Shown: piece by piece, positions 1 through 5,833 of the stretch
Layout of the letters: every line of letters begins with the position of its first letter
Position numbering within the stretch: position 1 is the first letter of the stretch
Assembly (NCBI GenBank): GCA_028688175.1
Contig: JAQTYS010000110.1
Location: 1-8,789 of the forward strand
Direction: 5' to 3'
From: Methanothrix sp.
GTDB lineage: Archaea > Halobacteriota > Methanosarcinia > Methanotrichales > Methanotrichaceae
DNA: 8,789 nucleotides
Made by a program: the position numbers and the translations under genes
The notes under the pieces: generated by a model
Told to the model about the DNA's origin: nothing
Databases searched by the model: none
Seen by the model: the letters and a program-made list of their open reading frames with translations, nothing else

Positions 1-54
1 GGCACAGCAGAAGTATTCAGCAAGCTTCAGCTAGAACAATTCATACCCGCTTGA
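1..54 (+). CDS. C-terminal end of an unidentified gene (partial, cut by window start)
   Basis: Frame 1 is open from the first base to a TGA at 52-54 and reads GTAEVFSKLQLEQFIPA. Composition and codons look like the natural end of a folded protein, and the stop is followed at once by a T-rich tract that could end the transcript. Seventeen codons are too few to identify a family, and an open frame this short can occur by chance. No function is proposed. Confidence 0.35.
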   Translation, partial: GTAEVFSKLQLEQFIPA

Positions 55-55
55 A

Positions 56-69
56 TTAATTTTTGTTAT
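56..69 (+). terminator. possible oligo-T terminator
   Basis: The tract TTAATTTTTGTTAT starts two bases after the stop of the plus-strand fragment. Archaeal transcription often ends at runs of T without a hairpin, so this fits a terminator for that gene. The assignment rests on position and T-richness only. Confidence 0.3.
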
Positions 70-84
70 ACCCAGGAGAAATCA

Positions 85-210
85 TTAGGCAGCGCCGTAT
101 TTTTTCAGGATCTTATAAACTTCGGTCATCGGCTGCGGGGCGAGAGCCCAAGCACGAGCGCGCGAGCACGCGGACGGACCGCAGGAGAGGCCGGCTAAGC
201 CCGGACTTGG
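85..210 (-). pseudogene. C-terminal coding remnant of an unidentified gene
   Basis: On the minus strand a frame is open from just inside a TAA near 211 to a TAA at 87-85, about 40 codons with no credible start of its own. Its end reads QPMTEVYKILKKYGAA, which looks like a genuine protein C-terminus (amphipathic, lysine-rich helix). The upstream half is arginine-, alanine- and proline-rich and could be non-coding GC-rich DNA read by chance. The frame closes exactly where sequence switches from GC-rich to AT-rich, so this may be the tail of a gene truncated by insertion of the neighbouring island. An alternative is a 14-codon run from the ATG at about 129. I do not recognise the family. Confidence 0.28.
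131..208. other. GC-rich block with structure potential
   Basis: About 78 bases are strikingly GC-rich next to AT-rich DNA on both sides. They hold a 4-bp hairpin with a GNRA loop (GGGC-GAGA-GCCC, 138-149), enclosed by the complementary pair CTGCGG (133-138) and CCGCAG (179-184). They also hold a perfect 19-base mirror sequence at 152-170. This could be a structured RNA, a relic of a GC-rich gene (the overlapping minus-strand remnant), or an element boundary. No known RNA family was recognised. Confidence 0.3.
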
Positions 211-306
211 TTAATAGATAAAGCCAAATACAAAATAATCTAAGTTCCATTACTATGTGATATCGTCCATTCAAAACAGCAATTTGAACAACGTTTCGAT
301 AAATAA

Positions 307-681
307 TTATTTTAAAGTTTTTATAATATCTTCTGATAATTTAATTGTATCTGATACCATCTGTTTTTTTGAATTCTCTGTACCAAGTACTATTTTATCA
401 TAATCACAAGCACCTCGTCTAATGCTTAGATCTTGGAGGTCTCCTGCAATTGCTGTTTCTCCATTATCGATCAAGTGATTTTTTAGTCTCTTGTGGTCTT
501 CAGCATTATTCTTAGGTTTAAAGTCATAATTATCAATTGCGTAATTGCGCACATATATAAAGGCCGCGAAATACGCTCTGCTCACTGCTGCTCTTTGCGA
601 GGCTTCCAGAGAGCATGGACCATATTGTTCTCCAACAAGATATTTTGCCACATACAAACACTCGCTTTCGTTAAAGGCCAT
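307..681 (-). CDS. HEPN-like small protein
   Basis: A 124-aa, mainly helical protein. Residues 31-48 (AAVSRAYFAAFIYVRNYA) match the typical HEPN pattern of an SRAYYAAF-type helix, and residues 82-95 (LQDLSIRRGACDYD) match the later L.dLR..R..aDYD element, with H63 between them. HEPN proteins are often RNases or toxin components in antitoxin and defence systems. I see no clear R-x4-6-H catalytic motif, so RNase activity is uncertain and this may belong to a non-canonical or structural subgroup. The start is supported by AGGAG seven bases before the ATG; this site lies in the last codons of the upstream gene, whose stop is six bases away, so the genes are probably translationally coupled. It is the last gene of a three-gene operon. 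The HEPN call comes from motif pattern only. Confidence 0.7.
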   Translation of the reverse strand: MAFNESECLYVAKYLVGEQYGPCSLEASQRAAVSRAYFAAFIYVRNYAIDNYDFKPKNNAEDHKRLKNHLIDNGETAIAGDLQDLSIRRGACDYDKIVLGTENSKKQMVSDTIKLSEDIIKTLK

Positions 682-687
682 ATTATT

Positions 688-1284
688 TTACTCCTGTGAG
701 ATATAATCAGTTGTCAATAAAAACCAGCCACTCTTATTAACAAGTAACGGGCTATACTCTTTTCGGATTTCCCTAATTCGATCCATAACACTGTCGTCAT
801 AGGTAGTCTGCCTTACGTTGATTGTTATATACTGATCATCTGCGTCTGATGCGATCTCCAATGAGAACACTGAATCAATACTGAACTTCTGATGAATCTT
901 TTCTGACACTATTGGCAAAAGATCCACCATGTCTAGATGGTGAACTAAGTAATCACGCACTGATGATTGGTTTGGGATATTTAGATCAAGCTTAGCCAAT
1001 TCATCATCTATTTTCATTCCTATCGTCCCTTCCAAGTCTATTATTCGCGATACCTGACCAATTTGGGAGATCGGTACAATAACACCGACGTTAATAATTA
1101 TGCGTTCCAACCTATTAACTTCTTCGGTTAATTTAGTAACAATACTTCTGAGTTCCTTGATCTCATTCTCGTGTTTTAGATCCACTGCAAATGAAGACGA
1201 CCAGTCTATGAATAAATCTTGTGGCTCTTGGTTCTGCAATCTGAATATCTGGTCTTGAGGATATGGAATTGCGTCCCCAGCCAT
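688..1284 (-). CDS. uncharacterised coiled-coil protein, HEPN operon
   Basis: A 198-aa soluble protein with no signal peptide or membrane segment. Residues about 36-62 form a predicted coiled coil (heptad pattern in LKHENEIKELRSIVTKLTEE), suggesting it oligomerises. The C-terminal part, about 138-195, alternates a strand (FSLEIASDADDQYITINVRQ), a charged helix (DDSVMDRIREIRKEY) and a last strand ending in LLTTDY. This layout recalls small proteins often encoded just upstream of HEPN proteins, with a 'sDPE...' strand and an FDeeWW-type helix; that similarity is from memory and weak. GGTGGTG eight bases before the ATG supports the start. The previous gene ends three bases upstream, so co-translation is likely. 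A role as scaffold, sensor or antitoxin to the HEPN protein is inference. Confidence 0.65.
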   Translation of the reverse strand: MAGDAIPYPQDQIFRLQNQEPQDLFIDWSSSFAVDLKHENEIKELRSIVTKLTEEVNRLERIIINVGVIVPISQIGQVSRIIDLEGTIGMKIDDELAKLDLNIPNQSSVRDYLVHHLDMVDLLPIVSEKIHQKFSIDSVFSLEIASDADDQYITINVRQTTYDDSVMDRIREIRKEYSPLLVNKSGWFLLTTDYISQE

Positions 1285-1287
1285 TAC

Positions 1288-1992
1288 TTATGCACCACCA
1301 ATTTTATTTATTATCGCTGATATTTTTTCCTCAAGGTTTGCAGTGAAATCTAAGACACTTGCGATATCATTGCCGTTCCTATACACGAATTCTACGTAGT
1401 ATGTATTTCCCCCAGATGGAACTCTTTGCCCAATGCTGATATCAAACCACTTTTTATCCGTCTGAACACCATTTTTGGGTATTATCCGAATTGATCCTTC
1501 CGCAGATTCTGCGCCCAATATCTCATCAAATACTCTATATCGATCCCCCGAGAAGTTCTTTATCGCGTCGATTGGATTATCATTTTGGACCGTGGCCGAG
1601 CCTGATAGCTCAACGAGGTTTACATCCGTATCTAAGTTCAATTTGAAATCTGTTCGAGATAAATCGACTATATCTCTAACCGAAGCCACAATGTTATCGA
1701 TAACGGTACCATTGCAGGCAATGATCTTTTTTGGCTCATTCAATTCAATGAAACATGGTGCTTTCGCGGGGTCGAACACCTTGGCAGCTACGGCAGGCCC
1801 ACTAACGTAAATCCTAGCACCGCTTTGTAATGGCTGAGGCGGCACTTGTATTATATAACCCCTCGATTTTAGCGAATTCAATATCTCGGGATAGGTGAAA
1901 GGATAATAGAGCGTATTAAATACGAATGCAACGTGATATTTTTGAGGTATAATTTTCATGGCTTTGGCCTCGCCCAGTGTGCCATAACTCAT
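1288..1992 (-). CDS. uncharacterised protein, first gene of HEPN operon
   Basis: A 234-aa soluble protein that I do not recognise. The N-terminal third (YHVAFVFNTLYYPFTYPEIL, residues 19-38, then NSLKSRGYIIQ) looks like strand-helix-strand. The centre carries two hydrophobic segments around FIELNEPKKIIACNG. The C-terminal part ends in two strands and a helix: WFDISIGQRVPSGGNTYYVE (183-202), then a final helix rich in E, K and I. That end vaguely resembles TIGR04255-type proteins, an untested impression. Two starts are possible: ATG at 1992 (AGGT eight bases upstream) and ATG at 1959, residue 12 (GAGG eight bases upstream); the longer one is given. It lies downstream of a TATA-like box and a 13-bp direct repeat and leads the operon with the coiled-coil and HEPN genes. 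Confidence 0.65.
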   Translation of the reverse strand: MSYGTLGEAKAMKIIPQKYHVAFVFNTLYYPFTYPEILNSLKSRGYIIQVPPQPLQSGARIYVSGPAVAAKVFDPAKAPCFIELNEPKKIIACNGTVIDNIVASVRDIVDLSRTDFKLNLDTDVNLVELSGSATVQNDNPIDAIKNFSGDRYRVFDEILGAESAEGSIRIIPKNGVQTDKKWFDISIGQRVPSGGNTYYVEFVYRNGNDIASVLDFTANLEEKISAIINKIGGA

Positions 1993-2009
1993 AGATGATT
2001 ACCTATATA

Positions 2010-2042
2010 GACTTTAGGTGCAAGTCTTGGACTTTAGTTGCA
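2010..2042. repeat. 13-bp direct repeat, likely operator
   Basis: GACTTTAGGTGCA (2010-2022) and GACTTTAGTTGCA (2030-2042) differ at one base and start exactly 20 bp apart, close to two helical turns. They lie between a TATA-like box and the first codon of the HEPN operon, covering the expected transcription start. This is the arrangement expected for a dimeric repressor, as in self-regulated toxin-antitoxin operons. An adjoining 8-bp palindrome CTATATAG (2003-2010) touches the inner copy. Confidence 0.5.
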
Positions 2043-2049
2043 GAACCGA

Positions 2050-2058
2050 CTATATACA
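2050..2058 (-). promoter_or_regulatory. TATA-like box for the HEPN operon
   Basis: On the minus strand the sequence reads GTATATAGT, a good archaeal TATA box. Transcription would begin about 25 bases downstream, near 2028, leaving a leader of about 35 bases to the ATG at 1992 and placing the direct repeats over the start site. Confidence 0.4.
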
Positions 2059-2130
2059 CGAAGCCATTTTAATTGCTCAATTTTTTCCCCAAGCCCATCT
2101 CTTATCAATGGACATATCTTTTGGTGTGGC

Positions 2131-2139
2131 ATATTTAAA
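2131..2139 (+). promoter_or_regulatory. TATA-like box before the methyltransferase remnant
   Basis: ATATTTAAA lies about 50 bases before the first plausible ATG (2185) of the broken methyltransferase. It is a plausible relic promoter, divergent from that of the HEPN operon. Confidence 0.3.
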
Positions 2140-2184
2140 CGGATGAATCCATCGAAACGTTTTTCGTCTCTTACTCCCTACAGC

Positions 2185-2581
2185 ATGACCAAGAGGGAGA
2201 CCCGAACAGAAATGGCTAGTACCCCAAAAACTGATAAAAAGCCTATCGAGACTTATGAGCACAAAGATAAGCAGCGGCTCAACAATCTGCCGGTGGGCTA
2301 GGGTCACGCCTGAGATCGTCCGGGAGGAGAGCAGCAGGATGAGATCTTACGATCCGCATCTCGATCCCCAGCTCGTCTGGGCTGGAAAGGCGGAGCACAC
2401 CTCTTTTTGCATTCTTACAGTCTCTTTGCACGTACATGAACGAATCGATCCGCGCACCATCATCTCTGCAGCAAGCAGGAAGAGCGGTCTCGGAGCCAAG
2501 CAGGCCTCTTTATTCGAGTTTTCCAGTGAGAACCTGCCTGTGCGTAAAGCCATAGATTATCAGCAGAAGGTGCAAATATAA
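2185..2581 (+). pseudogene. N-terminal remnant of a site-specific DNA methyltransferase (frameshifted, truncated)
   Basis: Two frames together give a recognisable N-terminus of the adenine-type DNA methyltransferases associated with type III-like restriction systems. The first frame (ATG 2185 or 2212) contains DKKPIETYEHKDKQRLNN and stops at a TAG at 2299-2301. The second frame resumes with VTPE and continues with YDPHLDPQLVWAGKAEHTSF and SLHVHERIDPRTII, then SENLPVRKAIDY, before a stop at 2581. In intact relatives, as I recall them, the join reads PVGLVTPE; here one extra base between GGC and GTC breaks the frame. The catalytic half, which should follow with an NRLIAGD segment and a DPPY motif, is absent. 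No restriction subunit is seen nearby. The remnant cannot encode an active enzyme. Confidence 0.75.
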
Positions 2582-2671
2582 AAATAAATATGCGATGTTT
2601 TTTGCCTTTTTCATGCTCGCCTTTCATCATCCTGAACATCATTATGAAATCTTACGTGGGCGCGTTTAGGA

Positions 2672-4240
2672 TTACCTTGAATCGCTTCTCCACGCTTGAA
2701 TGGCATCTTCCATATCTTTCACAAAGACTAACATTGTTCCGTCTTGACGAACTGCCTCTTTGCGTCCGACCACCCGACAAATTCCACCAATTTCGCGCGC
2801 TAAATCGTTCTCCAATGTCAAAAGTCGTCCTTTGGCTATATTTCTCGGAGTATCAGCGGCTCCATTAAATGCACGCTCAATATTTTCCAAACATTGAGAA
2901 AACGCCACGGAGATCATGCTAAACTCTTCTGCATACTCATTTGGATGCAGTTTTATTTGCGTCCATATCCAGTCTTCTGGACTTTTTGTTCCTGGAAGAA
3001 AGATTAACTTGATCGGCTGGCCATAGTTAGCGGCGGCTTGCTTTACTTCAGCTTCCTTATCATGAGCGTCGCCATCAAGTACAAATATAAAATTTTCAAG
3101 TTGATTGAACTTAGCCAGCGCTCGCACGTGGCTAGGAAATTCGTCTTTGCCTGTGTCTTTCCCGACCTCTATATCCGAAGGCGTTAGATTTAATTGAGGA
3201 TTTAAGACATCTAATACACCACGTAATAATGCTTCTGCCACCTCATCTTCGCACAATATTGAGAGTTTATCTATAGAACGACCATAAAATGATTTTTGGA
3301 TGATGTCTCGATATGGAGGATGGACCTCAACATTGTTATCCGCTGTACGCTCCAAGAAAATGCGACCTTCTACGGGCACAGACTCAATAATTACTGGACT
3401 ATGGGTAGTAACAATAATTTGCAGATTATTTCGCAGAGCAAGTCGCTGAAGCTCCAACATAATTTGTTGCTGAGTGAATGGGTGTAACCCTGCCTCAAGC
3501 TCGTCAATCAAGATCATAGCATTGTTATATCTTGAAATATCTTTAGACATTCGCAGTATTGCTCGTTCTCCCGCTGACATATGGAATTCTGAATACAAAG
3601 GATGTCCGCCATCTTCTCGCTCAGCAAATAGTATGTCTTTTTCTTTATATGACATAAGGAATATATGAAGGTAGCGCAAAGGCAAAATTCTATACGCAAA
3701 GGTCAGAAGATCAACAGAGATTTCCTCTTTGTTTATTGATTCCTGCTGCCCAAGTTGAAGTACGCCTCGCACTTCAGATGGATTGCTTAAATGTGACATG
3801 GTGCGTAAGTAGACCAATCTTTCTGGTTGGCGTCCACCTTTTAAGCCAAGAAAGCTCTTATTCCAATTCTTCTTTCCACGAGACCAACGCATGCGATAGC
3901 GCGACCCTTCGTAGATGTAATAAAATTCAAGACTTGTCGGAGCACTTATATCAGATGGATAATCCTTATTATTTGCCAGAAAATCTGGAAATACTGTGGA
4001 TGGAACAAAATCGCGAAGACCACTGTCTGGCACCTTATAGGCACATGCTAACGCGGATAAAATTGTTGATTTTCCACATGCATTCGGTCCAGACAGAACA
4101 CTTACAGGATAATTAAAACGCACATTCAGGTTTCGTATGCCCCGCAGACCGTCAATATGAACTTCTTCCAAGAAGTAATCTAGATGAGGCTTTTTGCCTC
4201 GAAGTTGGTTCCAGACTTGATTCAAATGATACTTTAGCAT
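2672..4240 (-). CDS. OLD-like AAA ATPase with TOPRIM nuclease domain
   Basis: A 522-aa protein with an ABC/SMC-like ATPase domain: Walker A GPNACGKST (51-59), signature MSAGERAILRM (221-231), Walker B AMILIDELEAGLHP (241-254) and H-loop TTHSP (278-282). A TOPRIM domain follows, with its glutamate in LCEDEVAE (E331) and the metal-binding pair in FVLDGDAHD (D389, D391). This order defines OLD-family endonucleases, many of which act in anti-phage defence, alone (class 1) or with partners (Gabija GajA with a UvrD-like helicase, PARIS). No helicase partner is visible here. I chose the ATG at 4240 because the open frame upstream (to 4435) looks non-coding and is overlapped by other frames, whereas MLKYHLNQVW leads straight into the first strand of the ATPase. 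There is no clear ribosome binding site; a TATA-like box 30-37 bases upstream suggests a nearly leaderless mRNA. The protein appears intact. Confidence 0.85.
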   Translation of the reverse strand: MLKYHLNQVWNQLRGKKPHLDYFLEEVHIDGLRGIRNLNVRFNYPVSVLSGPNACGKSTILSALACAYKVPDSGLRDFVPSTVFPDFLANNKDYPSDISAPTSLEFYYIYEGSRYRMRWSRGKKNWNKSFLGLKGGRQPERLVYLRTMSHLSNPSEVRGVLQLGQQESINKEEISVDLLTFAYRILPLRYLHIFLMSYKEKDILFAEREDGGHPLYSEFHMSAGERAILRMSKDISRYNNAMILIDELEAGLHPFTQQQIMLELQRLALRNNLQIIVTTHSPVIIESVPVEGRIFLERTADNNVEVHPPYRDIIQKSFYGRSIDKLSILCEDEVAEALLRGVLDVLNPQLNLTPSDIEVGKDTGKDEFPSHVRALAKFNQLENFIFVLDGDAHDKEAEVKQAAANYGQPIKLIFLPGTKSPEDWIWTQIKLHPNEYAEEFSMISVAFSQCLENIERAFNGAADTPRNIAKGRLLTLENDLAREIGGICRVVGRKEAVRQDGTMLVFVKDMEDAIQAWRSDSR

Positions 4241-4269
4241 AACATCTGCTTTTTTTTTGGTGTTTTGGT

Positions 4270-4277
4270 TTAATAAT
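4270..4277 (-). promoter_or_regulatory. TATA-like box for the ATPase-TOPRIM gene
   Basis: The minus strand reads TTATTAAA here, 30-37 bases before the ATG at 4240. Transcription would start within a few bases of the ATG, which would explain why no Shine-Dalgarno sequence is seen. Confidence 0.35.
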
Positions 4278-4524
4278 CTGGCGGTCGAGGCCACCCTCGA
4301 TCCAGCTCGACCTGATTGCAGCTGCCCAAGCAGAACCTTGCCCTTTGATGTGTGTCCACATGGCCATCTCTGCTCAAGATCGAAGCCACGATCCTGGCGA
4401 GGTGGGAGGGCAACTTCACCTCGCTCCAGCCCCAAATCCTTTTCTTGCTGGCGAACACATATTTAATGTGAAAATCCTTTTTGTTCTCGTCAATTTTCAT
4501 ACTCATGGGTGCCCAATCGAGCAT
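4270..4524 (-). pseudogene. unidentified short ORF, possibly a decayed gene
   Basis: An 84-codon minus-strand frame beginning MLDWAPMSMKIDENKKDFHI and continuing through a plausible helix (SHLARIVASILSRDG, about 42-56). The N-terminal two thirds look protein-like. After about residue 58 the frame becomes cysteine- and proline-rich, while a neighbouring minus-strand frame (through about 4270) reads more naturally (AAIRSSWIEGGLDRQII). This suggests a frameshift near 4350. GC content is closer to the host genes than to the AT-rich island. I do not recognise the family. No strong ribosome binding site is seen. It could be a truncated gene at the island boundary, or chance. Confidence 0.25.
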
Positions 4525-4570
4525 ATAGGTTTCTTATTTCTATAATTTTTCTAAAAAAATCAAACTGCGC

Positions 4571-4613
4571 GCGGCCACCCCACCCTAAAGGGATAGGGTA
4601 TACTTCGGGCCGC
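4571..4613. repeat. nested inverted repeats (hairpin)
   Basis: An outer pair GCGGCC (4571-4576) and GGCCGC (4608-4613) encloses a perfect inner pair ACCCTA (4582-4587) and TAGGGT (4594-4599) with a 6-base loop. The two stems together could form a stable extended hairpin. The surrounding 300 bases (4525-4824) hold no convincing gene. Such hairpins occur at IS200/IS605-type ends and as terminators; which applies is unknown. Confidence 0.4.
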
Positions 4614-4760
4614 ACGCTTCGGTTAGCTGGATTCCATAAAAATCTGAATCTTCGGTTTCCAGTATCTGCTCATCAGAATTATTTCGCATCTGAGTTTGAT
4701 TGCATGATACGCTTGTTAATCAATCTCCAGAAAATATGAAATCCGGGCGAGGGTTCACTT

Positions 4761-4783
4761 CATCCCCAACCTAAAAGATGGGG
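4761..4783. repeat. short hairpin downstream of aqpM
   Basis: CCCCA (4764-4768) pairs with TGGGG (4779-4783) around a loop containing CCTAAAAG, with GGGGAATTCGTGCCCC following. It lies about 40 bases past the aqpM stop on the transcribed side, so it may end the aqpM transcript. The motif also resembles hairpins at IS200/IS605 or TnpB element ends, though no transposase is present. Confidence 0.35.
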
Positions 4784-4824
4784 AATTCGTGCCCCTCCGC
4801 ACTCCCGTTGTATTAATATGCAGC

Positions 4825-5571
4825 CTAATCCCTGGACAGGTAATCATAAAGAAAAGCTGCAACCAGCGCACCTGCTATCGGTCCTACGATATAGATAGGA
4901 AAGAAGTGCCAGAGGCTGCTCTGTCCAAGAATGTAGTCTCCCAGATACGGTCCGAATGTCCTGGCTGGATTTAGTGACGCACCGGCAATGTTTCCTGTGG
5001 TGGTGATAATTCCGCCTACAGTAAGCCCTATTATCAGACCGGCCCAACCCTGAGGCGCCCTTTCATCTACGGCCACTCCCATGATGGTCAGCATGAGGAG
5101 AAATGTGCCTATCGCCTCAGCCAATATCGCCTGGCCATAGGTTATGCCAGGGAAGGGAGCAGTCGCACCCAGGCCGCCGACTCTGACGGCGTCCATTCCT
5201 ACTGTTGCCGCAAAGAGAAAGCTGGCCAGAGAGGCGCCCGCGATTTGGGCAACAATGTAGGGGCCGACATCTTTAACGGAAAAACGTTTTGTCGCCCAGA
5301 GGGCAATGGTTACCGCCGGGTTGAGATGGGCTCCCGAGATCCTGCCCAGAGCATAAATGGAGGCGGTGATGGCTATGGCAAAGGCCATGCCGATGGCAAA
5401 CCAGTCTCCCAGGCCACCCAGCGCCCCAATGCCTATGTTAAAAGGATTGGGGGGGCTTGCCGGACTTGCTCCTCTGGCAATCATAAGTGTGATGGCAGCC
5501 GCACCAGCCCCGAAGTAGACCAGCACAAAAGTTCCCACCAGCTCAGCCAGGGACCTCTTCATCAATGACAT
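4825..5571 (-). CDS. aqpM: aquaporin AqpM (MIP family channel)
   Basis: A 248-aa, six-helix membrane channel for water and small uncharged solutes in the cytoplasmic membrane. Both channel half-helices are present: GAHLNPAVT (NPA 84-86) and GASLNPARTF (NPA 201-203, R204). It matches Methanothermobacter AqpM, as I recall it, over nearly its whole length, including SPPNPFNIGIG, GGLGATAPFPGI and GVAVDERAP. By that alignment the selectivity filter is F64, I189, A198 and R204: the isoleucine typical of AqpM is kept, while its serine is alanine here, which would make the pore slightly wider and less polar. I chose the ATG at 5571 because GAGGTG (5585-5580) sits eight bases upstream and because AqpM starts similarly (M.SL.KR). 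The in-frame GTG at 5580 overlaps that site. It is the last gene of the DUF2193-DUF2180-aqpM set. Confidence 0.95.
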   Translation of the reverse strand: MSLMKRSLAELVGTFVLVYFGAGAAAITLMIARGASPASPPNPFNIGIGALGGLGDWFAIGMAFAIAITASIYALGRISGAHLNPAVTIALWATKRFSVKDVGPYIVAQIAGASLASFLFAATVGMDAVRVGGLGATAPFPGITYGQAILAEAIGTFLLMLTIMGVAVDERAPQGWAGLIIGLTVGGIITTTGNIAGASLNPARTFGPYLGDYILGQSSLWHFFPIYIVGPIAGALVAAFLYDYLSRD

Positions 5572-5576
5572 TGCTA

Positions 5577-5786
5577 TCACACCTCGTGGTAGACGGAATA
5601 GCAGGGCTTGCAGAGTATTCTGGGAAGCTTTCTCTGAAGCTTCTTGGCTGGGAAAGGATAGCCTCCTTCCCAGACCTCTACCTCTTCACGCACTAAGTGA
5701 TCCATGCAAACCCCCATCCCACAGACGATACAAATGGCCACTGCATCAGTATCTTTTTTCTCCAGGGAACACATGTAGCATTTCAT
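5577..5786 (-). CDS. DUF2180 family zinc-binding protein
   Basis: A 69-aa protein with paired metal ligands: C3/C6, C19/C22, C27/H30 and C59/C62. The spacing suggests two zinc ions in a B-box or cross-brace-like fold. Between them is the signature-like stretch EEVEVWEGGYPFPAKKLQRK, which I associate with the archaeal family DUF2180; its function is unknown. GAGG five bases before the ATG supports the start. Its last codons GAG-GTG supply the ribosome binding site of aqpM, eight bases before that start, so translation of the two is probably coupled. The DUF2193 gene ends 47 bases upstream on the same strand. Small zinc-ribbon proteins can act as regulators or adaptors, but nothing here shows which. 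Confidence 0.8.
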   Translation of the reverse strand: MKCYMCSLEKKDTDAVAICIVCGMGVCMDHLVREEVEVWEGGYPFPAKKLQRKLPRILCKPCYSVYHEV

Positions 5787-5833
5787 AACGTCCTCATTTC
5801 ATAGCAGTCCTCTGCAATCTCATTTTATGTTCT

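Noticed and set aside
2077..2307. Minus-strand 76-codon frame between the HEPN operon and the ATPase
   Set aside because: It overlaps the better supported methyltransferase relic on the plus strand and has no recognisable features.
2590..2868. Plus-strand continuation after the methyltransferase relic
   Set aside because: It does not contain the expected NRLIAGD or DPPY motifs and mostly overlaps the ATPase 3' end.
3736..4116. Plus-strand 126-codon frame
   Set aside because: Antisense to the ATPase domain, which has clear motifs on the other strand.
4241..4435. N-terminal 65-residue extension of the ATPase-TOPRIM frame
   Set aside because: It is arginine- and glycine-rich with no fold character, crosses the probable TATA box, and the domain begins naturally at the ATG at 4240.
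5572..5580. GTG start for aqpM at 5580
   Set aside because: It overlaps the ribosome binding site that serves the ATG at 5571.
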